Source: UBA1205 sp045534635 (GTDB taxonomy: Bacteria; Bacteroidota; Bacteroidia; Bacteroidales; WCHB1-69). Taken from it: DNA of 64,000 nucleotides. Each line of letters begins with the position of its first letter. Positions within the stretch are counted from its first letter, which is position 1. The stretch covers positions 1-64,000 of the forward strand of contig JAZSKB010000044.1 in assembly GCA_045534635.1 (NCBI GenBank), read 5' to 3'. Shown here in pieces: positions 55,140 to 63,082 of the stretch. The position numbers and the translations under genes are program-made. Under the pieces are notes generated by a model that had not been told where the DNA came from, did not search any database, and saw only the letters and a list, made by a program, of their open reading frames with translations.

Positions 55140-55156
55140 ATGATTAATAAATAGAT

Positions 55157-56734
55157 ATGATAAAACAGACTATTCTTGATATTACTAATGAAGAAGCCTG
55201 TAATTACTTTTTACAGGCAAGTAAATACTGTACTATTGATTTACCTAAATACTTCGATTTTCAGCCATTATTGAACTGTCTTGATAAGAAAATTGGACGA
55301 AAAACACTATACGAAATTGTCCAAGACAAACCAGATAGTAAAAAAGACACTAAAGACACCCCTAAAGATTACGAAGGTGTAAACTATAAGTTCCTTACAA
55401 ATAAGGATGGTAATTTTGCGTGGAGGCCAATGCAAATTATCAATCCCGCCATATATGTATGTTTGGTGAATCGAATCACAGAAGAAGAAAACTGGGCGGT
55501 GATTACATCACGATTCAAAAAATTCCAAGAAAACGAAAAAATAAAATGCTATAGTTTACCTCTTCTTACAGAAGAAAGTAATAGCCAAATAAAAAAAGAT
55601 TCCGCACAAAGTATAATAAATTGGTGGAAAGAGATAGAACAACAATCTATTGAACTTGCATTAAAGTATAATTGTGTCTTGATTACAGATATAACAGACT
55701 GTTATGGTTCGATTTATACCCATTCAATAGGTTGGGCATTACACGGAAAGAAAGCAGCAAGAGAGGATAATAAACAAAAACCTAAATTGTGTGGTTGTAT
55801 TATTGATGATTTGATTCGGGCTATGTCTTATAGACAATCAAATGGCATACCACAAGGAAGTGTTTTGATGGATTTTATCGCTGAAATGGTTCTGGGATAT
55901 GCTGATATGCTGTTGTCATACAGATTGAATGGTTTTGAAATCGACGAAAATGAGCAACAAGTTGGGAAAACAGAAGAAATCGTCGGAGATTATCAAATAC
56001 TTCGTTATCGTGATGACTATAGAATTTTTGCCAAAACACAAGAAGATGCAGTAAAAATAGCGAAAGTATTATCCGAAATACTATCAGAACTTAATCTGAG
56101 GCTAAATACACAAAAAACCTTTGTGTCTAATAATATAATCCGAGATGTCATCAAGCCCGACAAATTGTATTGGAACGAAGCGAAACACGGAGAAAAGACG
56201 TTGCAAAATCATCTTTTATTGATACATTCTTTAGCAGAGAAGCATCCAAACACAGGAAGTGTTTCGAGAGCATTAAACAAATTCCTTGACAGAGTCTATC
56301 CATTGAATATTCTAAAAAATGATTCATCGAAAGTTCTTATTAGTATTTTAGTTGACATTGCCTACAATAATCCAAGAGTATATTCATTAGTTGTCGTTTG
56401 TATAGGAAAAATACTTTCAATTGAACCTGATAAATTAGCAGTTGAAGACATATATAAACTAATAGAAAAGAAATTCGACAATAAACCTAACGTAGGATAT
56501 TGGAAAGTGTGGTTTCAGCGATTAACTATAAAAACTGATAGAGAAAGAGAAAAGGATTCTGATGAGTCTTTATGTAAAGTAGCGGCTAATGCTACAGTTA
56601 ATTTATGGATTAATGATTGGCTGAAACAAGAGTATCAAACAGTATTTGAGAACACATCGATATTTAATGAAGAAGCATACAACAACCTGTCAGAAAACCC
56701 AGGAAAAGATGAAGCCAAAATATTTGGATATTAA
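55157..56734 (+). CDS. Defence-type reverse transcriptase (UG/Abi-like), subtype unassigned
   Basis: 525 residues. RT motif A is DITDCYGSIYTHSIGWALHGK at about 178-198, with Asp178. Motif B is SNGIPQGSVLMDFIAEMVL at 228-246. Motif C is ILRYRDDYRIF at 281-291 with the catalytic YRDD. LNLRLNTQKT follows as motif D. The SIYTHSI.WA.HGK element is typical of Abi and unknown-group RTs rather than group II introns or retrons. Residues 350-525 are alpha-helical and look like HEAT-type repeats, as in AbiK. There is no maturase or endonuclease domain. It is 17 bases after DUF1016 copy 2, so the two probably share a transcript. Confidence 0.88.
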   Translation: MIKQTILDITNEEACNYFLQASKYCTIDLPKYFDFQPLLNCLDKKIGRKTLYEIVQDKPDSKKDTKDTPKDYEGVNYKFLTNKDGNFAWRPMQIINPAIYVCLVNRITEEENWAVITSRFKKFQENEKIKCYSLPLLTEESNSQIKKDSAQSIINWWKEIEQQSIELALKYNCVLITDITDCYGSIYTHSIGWALHGKKAAREDNKQKPKLCGCIIDDLIRAMSYRQSNGIPQGSVLMDFIAEMVLGYADMLLSYRLNGFEIDENEQQVGKTEEIVGDYQILRYRDDYRIFAKTQEDAVKIAKVLSEILSELNLRLNTQKTFVSNNIIRDVIKPDKLYWNEAKHGEKTLQNHLLLIHSLAEKHPNTGSVSRALNKFLDRVYPLNILKNDSSKVLISILVDIAYNNPRVYSLVVVCIGKILSIEPDKLAVEDIYKLIEKKFDNKPNVGYWKVWFQRLTIKTDREREKDSDESLCKVAANATVNLWINDWLKQEYQTVFENTSIFNEEAYNNLSENPGKDEAKIFGY

Positions 56735-56871
56735 TTAAAAAAGAAAAGACTATGACACCACAAAAATTCATACAATTTATTCGCAGAACATAGAATTATA
56801 CTATCTTGAAAGATGAATTTTCGTACAAACCGAATGCAGAATAGAATTTGTCTAAATTATTGTTTTATAGT
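56735..56871 (+). other. Fragment-bearing spacer after the reverse transcriptase
   Basis: ATG 56752 starts MTPQKFIQFIRRT and stops at TAG 56793. The same frame continues as NYTILKDEFSYKPNAE to another TAG. This looks like the relic of a further gene at the island's right end; I cannot identify it. No terminator is visible. Confidence 0.35.
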
Positions 56872-57243
56872 CTATTTTCTAAAAACGAAATATACAGCCA
56901 ATATAATGCAAATAAATGCGGCAAGATGATTCCAACGGATTTGTTCGTTACGGAAAACGATTAAAGAAAATCCAACAAATACACACAATGATATAACCTC
57001 CTGAATTACTTTTAGTTGCAACAAAGAAAAAGGACCACCATTACCATCAAAACCAATACGATTTGCAGGAATCTGAAAGCAATATTCAATAAATGCAATA
57101 CCCCAACTAATTAAAATAAAGACAATTAAAGGAAAAGTTCTTCCATTTTCGGCATTAGTAAATTTTAAATGCCCATACCAAGCAATTGTCATAAACGTAT
57201 TTGCTACAAATAATAACAACAAAGTCAGTAAACCTTTATTCAT
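56872..57243 (-). CDS. DMT family protein (DUF486)
   Basis: 123 residues with four transmembrane helices (about 3-22, 38-55, 80-98, 104-121), the drug/metabolite-transporter-related DUF486 fold. Signature elements are TIAWYGHLKF near residue 20, WGIAFIEYCFQIPANRIG near 47 and FSLLQLKVIQEVISL near 72. No transport substrate is known. Its ATG overlaps the end of the kinase gene by 8 bases. Confidence 0.88.
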   Translation of the reverse strand: MNKGLLTLLLLFVANTFMTIAWYGHLKFTNAENGRTFPLIVFILISWGIAFIEYCFQIPANRIGFDGNGGPFSLLQLKVIQEVISLCVFVGFSLIVFRNEQIRWNHLAAFICIILAVYFVFRK

Positions 57244-58093
57244 ATTTTTGATAATAAGAAATTAATCCCTCAATAGGGTTTTTAATAATATTTCCAATAG
57301 TCATATTAAATTCAGAAGCGACACTTATCAATTCATTTTCAAGAAGATAAGCAATAGAGCCAACAAAACCGATAGGGAACTGTTTTGCTTCTTCAAAATG
57401 CAATACTTGTTCTTTAAAATAGGTTCTAAAAGCGTCTTTAATTAAGTTCTGAATATACAAATGATTTTTGTTTTCTACAATAAAATAGGAGTAGGAAGCA
57501 AAGTAAGCACCAGCTTTAGGGGCAGCATACATTTCTGCAACAATTTCTGATTTTTCTTTATGAAATTTATCTTTAAAAATAGTCTCCAAATCTTTTGGAA
57601 ATAATCCTTTCAGATATTGACGCAATAATTGCATTCCCATATAGGTACCACTTCCTTCATCGCCTAAAAGATAACCTAAAGAAAGTATATTTTTTTTGAC
57701 TATTTTTCCATCATAAAAACATGTGTTAGAGCCTGTTCCGAGTATTCCGACCATTCCCATATCCTTGCCAGAAATCGATATTGCTGCTCCAAGCATATCA
57801 TGGTCGGGAAAAATGGCAGCATTTGGACTTATCAATTGTAATTTTTTCTTTACCATTGATTGTTTTGTTGCAGTTGAACACCCAGAGCCATAAAAATGAA
57901 TTGATGAAATTTGACTACAATCTATATTTGATAAATGGGGTAGTATATCTTTTGTGATTATCTCTTCAATATCTTGTTCAGATAAATAATTGACATTCAT
58001 TCCTTTGGTACGAAATAAAGATATTACCTTTTTATTCTTTCCCAATAATGCCCAATCTGTTCCTGTTGCTCCGCTATCTGCTAATAATTTCAT
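57236..58093 (-). CDS. N-acetylglucosamine kinase-like ATPase (BadF/BadG family)
   Basis: About 285 residues from ATG 58093. ASKHA fold: phosphate-1 loop LLADSGATGTDWALL at 3-17, the FRTKGMNVNY segment, GSGCSTATKQ near 80, phosphate-2 MVGILGTGSNTCFYDG near 121, and LGDEGSGTYMGMQLLRQYL near 146. It probably phosphorylates GlcNAc or a related amino sugar salvaged from cell wall or host glycans. An upstream in-frame ATG at 58126 lies before the promoter box and cannot be on the same transcript, so 58093 is preferred. Confidence 0.88.
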   Translation of the reverse strand: MKLLADSGATGTDWALLGKNKKVISLFRTKGMNVNYLSEQDIEEIITKDILPHLSNIDCSQISSIHFYGSGCSTATKQSMVKKKLQLISPNAAIFPDHDMLGAAISISGKDMGMVGILGTGSNTCFYDGKIVKKNILSLGYLLGDEGSGTYMGMQLLRQYLKGLFPKDLETIFKDKFHKEKSEIVAEMYAAPKAGAYFASYSYFIVENKNHLYIQNLIKDAFRTYFKEQVLHFEEAKQFPIGFVGSIAYLLENELISVASEFNMTIGNIIKNPIEGLISYYQKYE

Positions 58094-58105
58094 TTGCTTT
58101 TTTGG

Positions 58106-58113
58106 CAAAGATA
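58106..58113 (-). promoter_or_regulatory. -7 box for the kinase gene
   Basis: TATCTTTG on the minus strand, 12 bases before ATG 58093. This implies an almost leaderless mRNA and decides the start codon. Confidence 0.65.
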
Positions 58114-58185
58114 CTAAAAAATACAATACAAGAAATAGGAGAGTAGATTTTATTTCTATATGTATGGATAAAGAATTAATTTAGA

Positions 58186-58580
58186 TGTAAATTCTTGTGT
58201 AAATTATTTGTAAATTTTTATAAATTTACAAAATTAAAGTAGTAAACAATGTAAATTGTGCAAATTTATAGATAGAAACACTCCGCAATTATACAAAATA
58301 TTCATGTATGTAAATCAAAAATAATATTAAAATACTGTACAGCAATATTTTATAATACTATATTTACAAAATACTTTAATTATATTTTGTAAATTTCATG
58401 TAAATAATGTTAAATATTATAAATCATATAAATATGTTGTATTACAACGTATTATCATACATTTATTAAATATATACTTTAAATAATATTTGTAAATTTA
58501 TGTAAGTTGTTTATAAAATTAGCGAGTTTACATTGTGTATTGTAAAATTTTATTGTATCTTTGCAAAAATGTAAATTTGT
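58186..58580 (+). promoter_or_regulatory. Array of TGTAAATTT operator-like sites
   Basis: At least twelve TGTAAAT-type words in both orientations lie in about 400 bases. Examples start at 58186, 58198, 58209, 58250, 58309, 58388, 58399, 58491 and 58570; ATTTACA occurs at 58224 and 58362. Two form good inverted pairs: 58209-58230 (9-base arms, 4-base centre) and 58362-58394 (12-base arms, 9-base centre). The array ends on top of the regulator's promoter and start. No gene is seen in this 493-base spacer. Confidence 0.65.
58556..58563 (+). promoter_or_regulatory. -7 box for the HTH regulator
   Basis: TATCTTTG followed by CAAAAATG, with TGTAAA words on both sides, 23 bases before ATG 58587. Confidence 0.7.
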
Positions 58581-58586
58581 AATTTT

Positions 58587-59096
58587 ATGGATAAAGTAGT
58601 AGAACGCTTGTCTTTGTTTTTGGAAGATAAAAAAATCAGTAAATCACAATTGGCAGATTCTATAGAAGTCGGTCGTCCTGTGATAAGTCATATCTTTAGT
58701 GGTAGAAATAATATAACCGATAGAGTTCTTGCACGTATTTTCCAAACATATCCAGAACTTAATCCGCTATGGTTGTTATCAGGAAATGGAGAAATGTATC
58801 GTAAAATTGTAAAGGAAATAGTACAACCTGTAGCTAACGAACCCGATTTTGAAGAATATGAAAATTCATCATTGCAATTTTCTGAAGAAAAAATCGAGAA
58901 TGAAAATATTGAGCAAGAGGAAGAAATACCGACAAATATTAGTACAAATTTAGGTATCTTATCTCAAGGAGAATCGAATATTGAAGAAAAATCAGATATA
59001 ACGATTGAAAATAACAAAGAAAAGCCAATAAAGCGTATTCACAAAATTGTATTCTTTTATGAAGATAGAACTTTTGAAGAGTACTATCCACAATAA
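58587..59096 (+). CDS. XRE/CI-like HTH transcriptional regulator
   Basis: 169 residues. The N-terminal helix-turn-helix (about 1-65) reads MDKVVERLSLFLEDKKISKS then QLADSIEVGRPVISHIFSGR, ending in NPLWLLSGNGEMY, a form common in Bacteroidota phage-CI-like regulators. Residues 85-150 are an acidic, disordered Glu/Asn/Ser linker. The last 20 residues, HKIVFFYEDRTFEEYYPQ, form a probable beta hairpin. There is no peptidase domain for RecA-driven cleavage. The cluster of palindromic TGTAAATTT sites in its own promoter strongly suggests autoregulation; that link is inferred. Confidence 0.85.
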   Translation: MDKVVERLSLFLEDKKISKSQLADSIEVGRPVISHIFSGRNNITDRVLARIFQTYPELNPLWLLSGNGEMYRKIVKEIVQPVANEPDFEEYENSSLQFSEEKIENENIEQEEEIPTNISTNLGILSQGESNIEEKSDITIENNKEKPIKRIHKIVFFYEDRTFEEYYPQ

Positions 59097-59142
59097 TTTT
59101 TTATATAAACATAAAAGTCAGTATATTATACCTAAAAAAGTG

Positions 59143-59150
59143 TATCTTTG
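59143..59150 (+). promoter_or_regulatory. -7 box for the YitT gene
   Basis: TATCTTTG followed by CATTTTTAG, 49 bases before ATG 59199. Confidence 0.65.
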
Positions 59151-59198
59151 CATTTTTAGTAAAAAATAGTATAAAATATTATAATATATTGATATTTA

Positions 59199-60095
59199 AT
59201 GAGATTTGTATATTTAGAAAAAAAGAAATGGCAACAAATAGTATATGAATACTTGTTAATACTATTAGGTTGCTTTATTATGGCGGTAGCCTTTGTTGTA
59301 TTTATATCTCCATTTAAATTAGTTCCTGGAGGTGTATATGGAGTAGCGATTACTTTACATTATTTAACAGATTTATTGCCAATAGGTATTTTTGCTCTTT
59401 GTCTTGATATTCCTTTATTTATAATTGGAACTTTAATATTAGGAAAGAGATTTGGTTTAAAAACGCTGGTTGGTATTCTTTCTTTATCTGTTTTTACTAC
59501 AATGTTAGAATCTTTTTATGGTTACGAACCATTAGTTGCCGATGATTATTTTCTTGCTTCTTTGTTTGGAGGTGCGTTAATGGGTGTTGGTTTGTCATTG
59601 GTATTTAAATCGCGAGCGACTTCTGGTGGTACCGATATTATTGCAATGATATTGAACAAATATACCCGAATACAAATTGGAACGTTGCTTATATTTGTTG
59701 ATGCAATTGTTGTTCTTGTAGGCTTAATCGCATTCAAAGATTGGCGTATTCCATTGTATTCTTGGGTAGTAATATTTATTACAGGAAAAATTATAGATGT
59801 AATGGTAGAGGGAGTTCGTACAGATAAAACTGTTTATATCATATCAGAACATTATGAACAAATACGTGAAAAAATTATACACGAAATGGGACGTGGTGGC
59901 ACTTATATAAATGGAGAAGGAATGTATAATGGTGCTCCTAAAAAAATAATTTATACCGTTGTTGATAGAAAAGAATTGATAATGTTGCAAACATACGTAC
60001 ATGAAATTGACCCAAATGCTTTTATATCGGTAATAGATTCAAGTGAAACACTTGGCGATGGATTTCAATCATTGAAAGAAAAAGTGAATTTTTAG
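59199..60095 (+). CDS. YitT family membrane protein
   Basis: 298 residues. Five or six transmembrane helices occupy about 15-205. Family motifs include VPGGVYGVAITLHY near 45, GGALMGVGLSLVFKSRATSGGTDIIA around 124-149 (given by position) and VVIFITGKIIDVMVEGVRTDK near 190. The C-terminal DUF2179 domain (about 220-290) has GRGGTYINGEGMYNG. The substrate is unknown. It lies 21 bases before metG and may be co-transcribed with it. Confidence 0.92.
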   Translation: MRFVYLEKKKWQQIVYEYLLILLGCFIMAVAFVVFISPFKLVPGGVYGVAITLHYLTDLLPIGIFALCLDIPLFIIGTLILGKRFGLKTLVGILSLSVFTTMLESFYGYEPLVADDYFLASLFGGALMGVGLSLVFKSRATSGGTDIIAMILNKYTRIQIGTLLIFVDAIVVLVGLIAFKDWRIPLYSWVVIFITGKIIDVMVEGVRTDKTVYIISEHYEQIREKIIHEMGRGGTYINGEGMYNGAPKKIIYTVVDRKELIMLQTYVHEIDPNAFISVIDSSETLGDGFQSLKEKVNF

Positions 60096-60116
60096 TAAAT
60101 TTTAATAATAAATACA

Positions 60117-62180
60117 ATGCTTTATACAGAAAACAAATACAAAAGATATACGATAACCTCGGCTTTGCCTTATGCAAATGGTCCTATTCATATTGGACAT
60201 TTGGCTGGTGTTTATGTTCCTGCAGATATTTATGCAAGATATTTGCGTCTCAATAATCAAGATGTTCTTTTTATTGGTGGAAGTGATGAACATGGTGTGC
60301 CAATTACAATAAAAGCATGGAAAGAAGGCGTTTCCCCTCAAGATATTGTGGATAGGTATCACAATATTATCAAACAATCGTTTGAAGAATTTGGTATTAG
60401 TTTTGATATTTATTCTCGTACTTCTGCTCCCGAACATCATCAAATGGCGGCTGCTTTCTTTAAAAAAATGTATGATGCAGGAAAATTTATTGAAAAAACA
60501 AGCGAACAATACTATGATGAACAAGCAGAAAAATTCTTAGCAGATAGATATATCATAGGAACTTGTCCTCATTGTGGTAACGAAAAAGCCTATGGAGACC
60601 AATGTGAATCTTGTGGTGCAAGTTTGAATGCTACAGATTTAATTAATCCTAAATCTACTTTAAGTGGCTCTGTTCCAGTAAAAAAAGAAACTAAACATTG
60701 GTTTTTACCGCTCAACGAATATGAAGATTTCTTGCGTACTTGGATTTTAGATAGTCATAAATCAGATTGGCGTTCAACTGTTTATGGACAATGTAAATCT
60801 TGGATAGAAATGGGATTGCAACCAAGAGCGGTAACTCGAGATTTGGATTGGGGGGTAAAATTACCTATCGAAAATGCAGAAGGTAAAGTATTGTATGTCT
60901 GGTTTGATGCCCCAATAGGTTATTTATCTGCTTCAAAGATTTGGGCTACTCAACATGGAAAAAATTGGGAACCTTATTGGAAAGAAAATGATAGTAAATT
61001 GGTACATTTTATTGGAAAAGATAATATTGTATTTCATTGTATTATATTTCCAGTAATGCTTAAAGCAGAAGGGTCGTATATTTTACCAGAAAATGTTCCT
61101 GCCAATGAATTTATGAATTTAGAAAATGATAAAATTTCAACTTCAAGAAATTGGGCAGTGTGGTTGCACGAATATCTACAAGATTTTAAAGGAAAACAAG
61201 ATGTGCTTCGTTATGTACTGACAACTAATGCTCCTGAAACCAAAGATAATGATTTTACTTGGAAAGATTTCCAAACCAAAAATAATAGCGAATTATTATC
61301 AATTTTTGGAAATTTTATCAATAGAAGTGTGGTTTTAACTCACAAATTCTATCAAGGTGTTGTTCCTGAAAAAGGTGAAATTACAACAATAGACAAAGAA
61401 TTAATTGAACAATTGAAACAATATCCAAAAAATATTGGTACCTACATTGAAAAATATCATTTTAGAGATGCTTTGACAGAAATGATGAATTTAGCTCGTT
61501 TAGGCAATAAATACCTTACCGATAACGAACCTTGGAAAGAAGTAAAAACTAATCCAGAACGTGTAAAAACTGTCATGAATCTTGTTTTACAAATTGCTGG
61601 AAATTTAGCGGTTTTATGTGAACCATTTTTGCCATTTACTGCTGCTAAATTAAGAACAATGTTGAAAATGCCAGAACTTAATTGGCAACAAGCAGGTAAC
61701 GAAAATATATTACCTCAAGGACACCAAATCGGAGAGGTGGTTTTATTGTTTGATAAAATTGAAGATGAACAAATAAATCAACAAATTCAAAAATTAGAAC
61801 AAAGCAAAGAACAAAATAAATTAAATCAATATTCTCCAAAACCGATTAAACCAATATGCTCATTTGACGATTTTGGAAAAATTGATATTCGGGTAGGGAC
61901 AGTTTTAGAGTGTAAAAAAGTGCCCAAAGCAGATAAATTATTGCAATTTCTTATTGACGATGGTGAAAAGCAACGTACGATTGTTAGTGGGATAGCAAAA
62001 TTTTATACTGAACCTGAAAAATTGGTAGGACGACAAGTGTGTTTTATTGCTAATTTTGCTCCTAAAAAACTGAAAGGTGTTGATAGTGAAGGTATGATTT
62101 TATCGGCTGAAGATGCTGATGGTCGATTGGTTTTAATATCTCCTTCTGATTTAGTTAAATCTGGAGTCTGTGTTGGATAG
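60117..62180 (+). CDS. metG: Methionyl-tRNA synthetase
   Basis: 687 residues. The HIGH-type motif is PIHIGHLAGVYVPAD near residue 21. Zinc ligands CPHCGNEKAYGDQCESCG are near 149. The KMSKS-type loop is KISTSRNWAVW near 339, a common KISTS variant. An alpha-helical anticodon domain follows. A C-terminal tRNA-binding OB fold (about 585-687) starts DFGKIDIRVGTVLECKKVP. It charges initiator and elongator tRNA-Met. It ends one base before the ATG of the LD-carboxypeptidase gene. Confidence 0.97.
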   Translation: MLYTENKYKRYTITSALPYANGPIHIGHLAGVYVPADIYARYLRLNNQDVLFIGGSDEHGVPITIKAWKEGVSPQDIVDRYHNIIKQSFEEFGISFDIYSRTSAPEHHQMAAAFFKKMYDAGKFIEKTSEQYYDEQAEKFLADRYIIGTCPHCGNEKAYGDQCESCGASLNATDLINPKSTLSGSVPVKKETKHWFLPLNEYEDFLRTWILDSHKSDWRSTVYGQCKSWIEMGLQPRAVTRDLDWGVKLPIENAEGKVLYVWFDAPIGYLSASKIWATQHGKNWEPYWKENDSKLVHFIGKDNIVFHCIIFPVMLKAEGSYILPENVPANEFMNLENDKISTSRNWAVWLHEYLQDFKGKQDVLRYVLTTNAPETKDNDFTWKDFQTKNNSELLSIFGNFINRSVVLTHKFYQGVVPEKGEITTIDKELIEQLKQYPKNIGTYIEKYHFRDALTEMMNLARLGNKYLTDNEPWKEVKTNPERVKTVMNLVLQIAGNLAVLCEPFLPFTAAKLRTMLKMPELNWQQAGNENILPQGHQIGEVVLLFDKIEDEQINQQIQKLEQSKEQNKLNQYSPKPIKPICSFDDFGKIDIRVGTVLECKKVPKADKLLQFLIDDGEKQRTIVSGIAKFYTEPEKLVGRQVCFIANFAPKKLKGVDSEGMILSAEDADGRLVLISPSDLVKSGVCVG

Positions 62181-62181
62181 T

Positions 62182-63081
62182 ATGGAATTATTATATCCTC
62201 GTGATAAAATTCAAATTGTTGCTCCTGCTCGGAAAATATCCTTACAAGAGTTGAACCCTACTATAAATTTGTTAGAAAGTAATGGATTTGAGGTTGTTTA
62301 TTCCGATTTACTTTTTGGTGAATATAATCAATTTTCAGGAACAGACAATCAACGAATTAAAGATTTACAATCAGCCTTAGATAATCCTTCTATTAAAGCA
62401 ATATGGGCTGCGAGAGGAGGATATGGTACTATGCGAATAATTGATAAATTGGATTTTTCTAAATTTATTCAATTCCCTAAATGGATATGTGGTTATAGTG
62501 ATGTAACTGTTTTACATAGTTTTGTAAACAATCATTTACATTTGCCATCTTTACATTGTACTATGCCTATCAACATTACAGATACGAATTGGAATGAAAC
62601 ATCCGTCCAAACAACAATGCAAATATTAACAACTGGTTCTATTGATTACCAAATAGAACCGTACGAATTTAATCGGAAAGGGGAGTGTATCGCCGAAATT
62701 ATTGGAGGAAATTTGTCGATATTATACGCCATCAATGGTTCTTCTTCGGATATTGATACCAAAGATAAAATCTTATTTATCGAAGATTTAGATGAATATT
62801 TATATCATATTGATAGAATGATGCTTAATTTAAAAAGAAGTGGCAAATTAGCACATTTAAGTGGGTTGATTGTCGGAGGAATGAGTGACATGCATGATAA
62901 TACTATTCCATTTGGAAAATCCGCATACGAAATTATTCTTGAACATGTAGCGGAATATAATTATCCTATATGTTTTAATTTTCCTGCTGGACATATTGCT
63001 GATAATCGAGCCATTATTTTAGGAACAAAAGCACATTTGAAAGTTGTTGGTGATATGGTTACACTTAATTTGAATAGGTAA
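62182..63081 (+). CDS. LD-carboxypeptidase (peptidase S66)
   Basis: About 299 residues from ATG 62182. It trims the terminal D-alanine from recycled murein tetrapeptides in the cytosol. Visible are IQIVAPARKIS at the start, WAARGGYGTMRIIDKL near 75 and the nucleophile motif CGYSDVTVLHSF near 98. IIGGNLSILYAINGS near 178 and FIEDLDEYLYHIDRMM near 201 carry the catalytic Glu-His region. In-frame GTG 62170 and TTG 62173 would overlap metG; I prefer the ATG one base after the metG stop. Confidence 0.93.
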   Translation: MELLYPRDKIQIVAPARKISLQELNPTINLLESNGFEVVYSDLLFGEYNQFSGTDNQRIKDLQSALDNPSIKAIWAARGGYGTMRIIDKLDFSKFIQFPKWICGYSDVTVLHSFVNNHLHLPSLHCTMPINITDTNWNETSVQTTMQILTTGSIDYQIEPYEFNRKGECIAEIIGGNLSILYAINGSSSDIDTKDKILFIEDLDEYLYHIDRMMLNLKRSGKLAHLSGLIVGGMSDMHDNTIPFGKSAYEIILEHVAEYNYPICFNFPAGHIADNRAIILGTKAHLKVVGDMVTLNLNR

Positions 63082-63082
63082 T

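Noticed and set aside
52428..56871. Retron or group II intron
   Set aside because: The reverse transcriptase lacks a maturase/X domain and an HNH endonuclease, no intron RNA domains are seen, and there is no msr/msd-like segment upstream (17-base gap).
58186..58580. CRISPR array
   Set aside because: The repeated unit is only about nine bases, irregularly spaced and present in both orientations, so it is an operator array rather than CRISPR.
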